Positions 62,471 through 64,000 of a stretch of DNA of 64,000 bases are shown here, piece after piece; position 1 is the first letter of the stretch, and every line of letters starts with the position of its first letter. Location of the stretch: contig NZ_CP097332.1 in the NCBI RefSeq assembly GCF_023516435.1, positions 930,001-994,000 on the forward strand, written 5' to 3'. The notes under the pieces were generated by a model. That model searched no databases and was not told the origin of the DNA. It saw only the letters and a program-made list of their open reading frames with translations. The translations under genes were made by a program, and so were the position numbers. Source of the stretch: Jatrophihabitans telluris (GTDB taxonomy: Bacteria > Actinomycetota > Actinomycetes > Mycobacteriales > Jatrophihabitantaceae).

Positions 62471-64000
<1,530 letters not shown>

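Overview
The window is 64 kb of very GC-rich, gene-dense chromosome from an actinobacterium. The block rsmI / pmt / metG / tatD / rpfB at the right end has the order known from mycobacteria and relatives. Mycothiol-dependent isomerase-type, ANTAR, ECF42 sigma and LAL/AAA regulator genes point the same way. The mixture suggests a soil actinomycete of the Frankia/Jatrophihabitans/Sporichthya sort, but the genus cannot be fixed from this sequence. No tRNA, rRNA, CRISPR array, transposase or integrase was recognised.

Left part (1-16.9 kb): a partial RibD/DHFR-like gene is followed by a small membrane protein and a gene-poor stretch. Next comes a cyclic-nucleotide neighbourhood: an intramembrane M50 peptidase with a PqqD-like N-terminus and two cNMP-binding domains, a previously easy-to-miss 52-residue peptide gene just upstream of it, a Crp/Fnr regulator, a tiny zinc protein, and a divergent class III cyclase-AAA-TPR regulator. 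After an ABC-F protein comes a same-strand set of four genes: a 50-residue membrane protein, a 1050-residue Ser/Thr kinase fused to a KAP P-loop NTPase, a secreted C39-like cysteine peptidase, and a translationally coupled lipoprotein.

Middle (17-35 kb): mostly small accessory genes. These are VOC proteins, a rhomboid-like membrane protein, a GAF-GGDEF-EAL gene broken by one frameshift, a sigma-region-2-only protein, two ANTAR regulators, an Smr protein, two MFS exporters, a nitrilase, an ASCH protein, an ECF42 sigma factor coupled to a gutted DGPF/YCII partner, a UvrD-like helicase and a mycothiol-dependent isomerase-type enzyme.

Right-middle (35-56 kb): a 1239-residue protein with five Asp-box motifs and a Gly-Gly-His repeat, a DUF5995/membrane protein pair, YidD with a Cys-rich extension, DUF72, YihY/BrkB, DUF6131, and a NarL-type regulator with a direct-repeat operator candidate. 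Further right are two methyltransferases, an N-terminal-HTH LuxR/AAA regulator, a cupin, an SRPBCC-MarR pair with a perfect 18-bp palindrome, a membrane diguanylate cyclase, DDAH, and a saccharopine-dehydrogenase-like enoyl reductase.

Right end (56-64 kb): conserved housekeeping genes. A general stress protein and Pmt lie on the minus strand. RsmI, MetG, TatD and RpfB lie on the plus strand, and a second RpfB-like gene starts in tandem and runs off the edge.

The strongest leads are the candidate peptide-plus-PqqD-M50-cNMP locus, the kinase-KAP locus, the gutted DGPF gene, and a recurrent pattern of short tandem duplications at the 3' ends of genes that copy the stop codon.
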